From Streptomyces griseomycini (GTDB taxonomy: Bacteria; Actinomycetota; Actinomycetes; Streptomycetales; Streptomycetaceae): a stretch of DNA of 64,000 bases. Shown piece by piece: positions 62,095-64,000 of the stretch; position 1 is the stretch's first letter, and each line of letters starts with the position of its first letter. A model generated the notes under the pieces. It was not told where the DNA came from. It searched no databases and saw nothing but the letters and a program-made list of their open reading frames with translations. Both the position numbers and the translations under genes were made by a program. Location: positions 310,001 through 374,000 of the forward strand of contig NZ_JACHJI010000001.1 of NCBI RefSeq assembly GCF_014203535.1, read 5' to 3'.

Positions 62095-63015
62095 TCAGAA
62101 GCGGTACTGCTCGTCGTACCCGTTCCCCTGCGCCGGTCCGCCGCCCTGGTGCGGGTACGGCTGCTCCGGGGGGAGTTCACCGCCGTACGGGTCGTCGGTG
62201 CTGCGCTGCTGCGGGACCCACAGGCCGCCGGGCGGGGTCTCGCCGTAGGCGCCGGCGTACTGGTCCTGGCCGTAGGGCTGCTGGCCGTACTGCTGCGAGT
62301 CGGCGTAGCCGGTGTCGTACGAGGCCCCGCCGTAGGTCTGGGTGCCGATGTACGGGTCGGAGTAGGCGGCGTACTGCTGCTGGCCGGTGGTGTCGTAGCC
62401 CTGCTGCTGGCCGTAGCCGGAGTAGTCGTAGGCGTAGTTCTGGTCGGCGCCCTGGGCGGTCGTCGCGTACGGAGTCTGCCCCGTGTCGCCGTAGACGCCG
62501 TAGGAGCCGGTGTCGTCGGGCACGGGCTGCGGCTCGTAGACGGCGGTGGTCCCGTCGGCCGTCGGCCGGTCGGGGCGCGCGGGGGTGAACACGTCGTCGC
62601 GGTCGTAGTCGTCGTCCGTGCCGTACCCGGCGCGGTCACCGCGGTGGCCGGCGCCCTCGTCGTCGTGACCGGCCTCGGACGCCTCCAGGTCGGAGACCTC
62701 CAGGGTCGGTTCCCGGCGGCGCCCGCGGTCACCGCGGCGGCCCGTGGCGGCGGCCAGCGCCGGGGCGTTGACCGCCCAGCCGGCCGCGAAGCCGCGGCGG
62801 AAGGACAGCGTGACGTAGGTCTGGCCGACCGCGAAGGCGGCGGCGCCCAGCCCGATGACGACGACGGACGGGATCAGCACACCGACCACGACACCGAGGA
62901 AGCCGGCGAAGGCGAGCAGCCGCCAGCGCAGGCGCGCCTTGTACTGCAGCAGCACCTCGCCGAGCAGCCACAACGCGACGATGCCGAACGCGATGTAGAG
63001 GACCGTCCAGCCCAT
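62095..63015 (-). CDS. Membrane protein with Tyr/Gly/Gln-rich tail, 306 aa
   Basis: I do not recognise the family. Two hydrophobic segments near the N terminus (WTVLYIAFGIVALWLLGEVLL and LLAFAGFLGVVVGVLIPSVVVIGLGAAAFAVG) give a short membrane anchor. After a basic cytoplasmic stretch (RRGDRGRRRE), an acidic linker leads to about 130 residues rich in Tyr, Gly, Gln and Asp (for example SYGVYGDTGQTPY, YDYSGYGQQQGYD, QYGQQPYGQDQY), which resembles prion-like low-complexity domains. The C terminus is Pro/Gln-rich. ATG 63015 has AGGGG 5 nt upstream. It lies 23 bp downstream of metF on the same strand and may be co-transcribed with it. Confidence 0.85.
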   Translation of the reverse strand: MGWTVLYIAFGIVALWLLGEVLLQYKARLRWRLLAFAGFLGVVVGVLIPSVVVIGLGAAAFAVGQTYVTLSFRRGFAAGWAVNAPALAAATGRRGDRGRRREPTLEVSDLEASEAGHDDEGAGHRGDRAGYGTDDDYDRDDVFTPARPDRPTADGTTAVYEPQPVPDDTGSYGVYGDTGQTPYATTAQGADQNYAYDYSGYGQQQGYDTTGQQQYAAYSDPYIGTQTYGGASYDTGYADSQQYGQQPYGQDQYAGAYGETPPGGLWVPQQRSTDDPYGGELPPEQPYPHQGGGPAQGNGYDEQYRF

Positions 63016-63038
63016 GTACGCCCCTCTCCCAGTGGTCG

Positions 63039-63998
<960 letters not shown>

Positions 63999-64000
63999 GG

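Overview
The window is high-GC actinobacterial chromosome, and its gene content and order match the Streptomyces region that runs from dnaE through ileS and the division and cell wall (dcw) cluster to metF. Supporting signs are strong third-position G/C bias, frequent GTG starts, ATGA/GTGA stop-start overlaps, an actinobacterial translational T-box before ileS, and a Streptomyces-type DivIVA and SepF set next to ftsZ. I see no tRNA, rRNA, insertion sequence, prophage or CRISPR array. Most of the window is core chromosome.

Layout. 1-8.6 kb: a partial membrane protein, an unrecognised helical protein, a LON-domain protein, a YbaK-type deacylase, a DUF2567 membrane protein, an ABC ATPase/permease pair, a NYN-domain protein and a 55-residue basic protein. 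8.7-12.2 kb: dnaE. 12.5-20.7 kb: a DUF2252 kinase-like protein, a small membrane protein, a membrane-anchored DsbA-like protein, a TAT-exported PhoD phosphatase, a decayed DUF574 methyltransferase pseudogene, a dienelactone-hydrolase-like protein, an MscS channel and an SDR. 20.7-26 kb: a CPA1 antiporter, a GNAT, rluD, lspA and a TraR/DksA zinc-finger protein with a histone-H1-like tail. 26.3-29.8 kb: T-box leader and ileS.

30-47.8 kb is the dcw cluster, read on the minus strand in the order rsmH, ftsL, ftsI, murE, murF, mraY, murD, ftsW, murG, ftsQ, ftsZ, pgeF, yggS, sepF, yggT, divIVA. It supplies UDP-MurNAc-pentapeptide synthesis (MurE, MurF, MurD), the lipid steps (MraY, MurG), septal polymerisation (FtsW, FtsI) and the Z-ring with its partners (FtsZ, SepF, FtsQ, FtsL), and ends with the polar-growth scaffold DivIVA. 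No mraZ precedes rsmH. ftsZ has its own upstream regulatory region of about 280 bp.

48-64 kb: a beta-carbonic anhydrase, a moxR/DUF58/transglutaminase operon, a DUF3040 protein, a methyltransferase, a SAV_6107-type HEPN protein, an operon of a degenerate ABC ATPase, a YhgE/Pip membrane protein and a TetR regulator with a clear operator, a phytoene-desaturase-like flavoprotein, a membrane protein with a Tyr/Gly/Gln-rich tail, and metF.

The most informative non-coding signals are the ileS T-box with its Shine-Dalgarno sequestrator, a near-perfect 28-bp TetR-type operator lying on a TTGCCT-17-TAGTTT promoter, paired terminators between convergent genes (one with a 27-bp perfect stem), and a repeated arrangement of -10 boxes 6-8 nt before start codons that predicts leaderless mRNAs. 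I did not find a clear new defence or biosynthetic system. The best candidates for uncharacterised biology are the YhgE/degenerate-ATPase/TetR operon, the H1-tail DksA protein, the moxR operon next to dcw, and the Tyr/Gln-rich-tail membrane protein.
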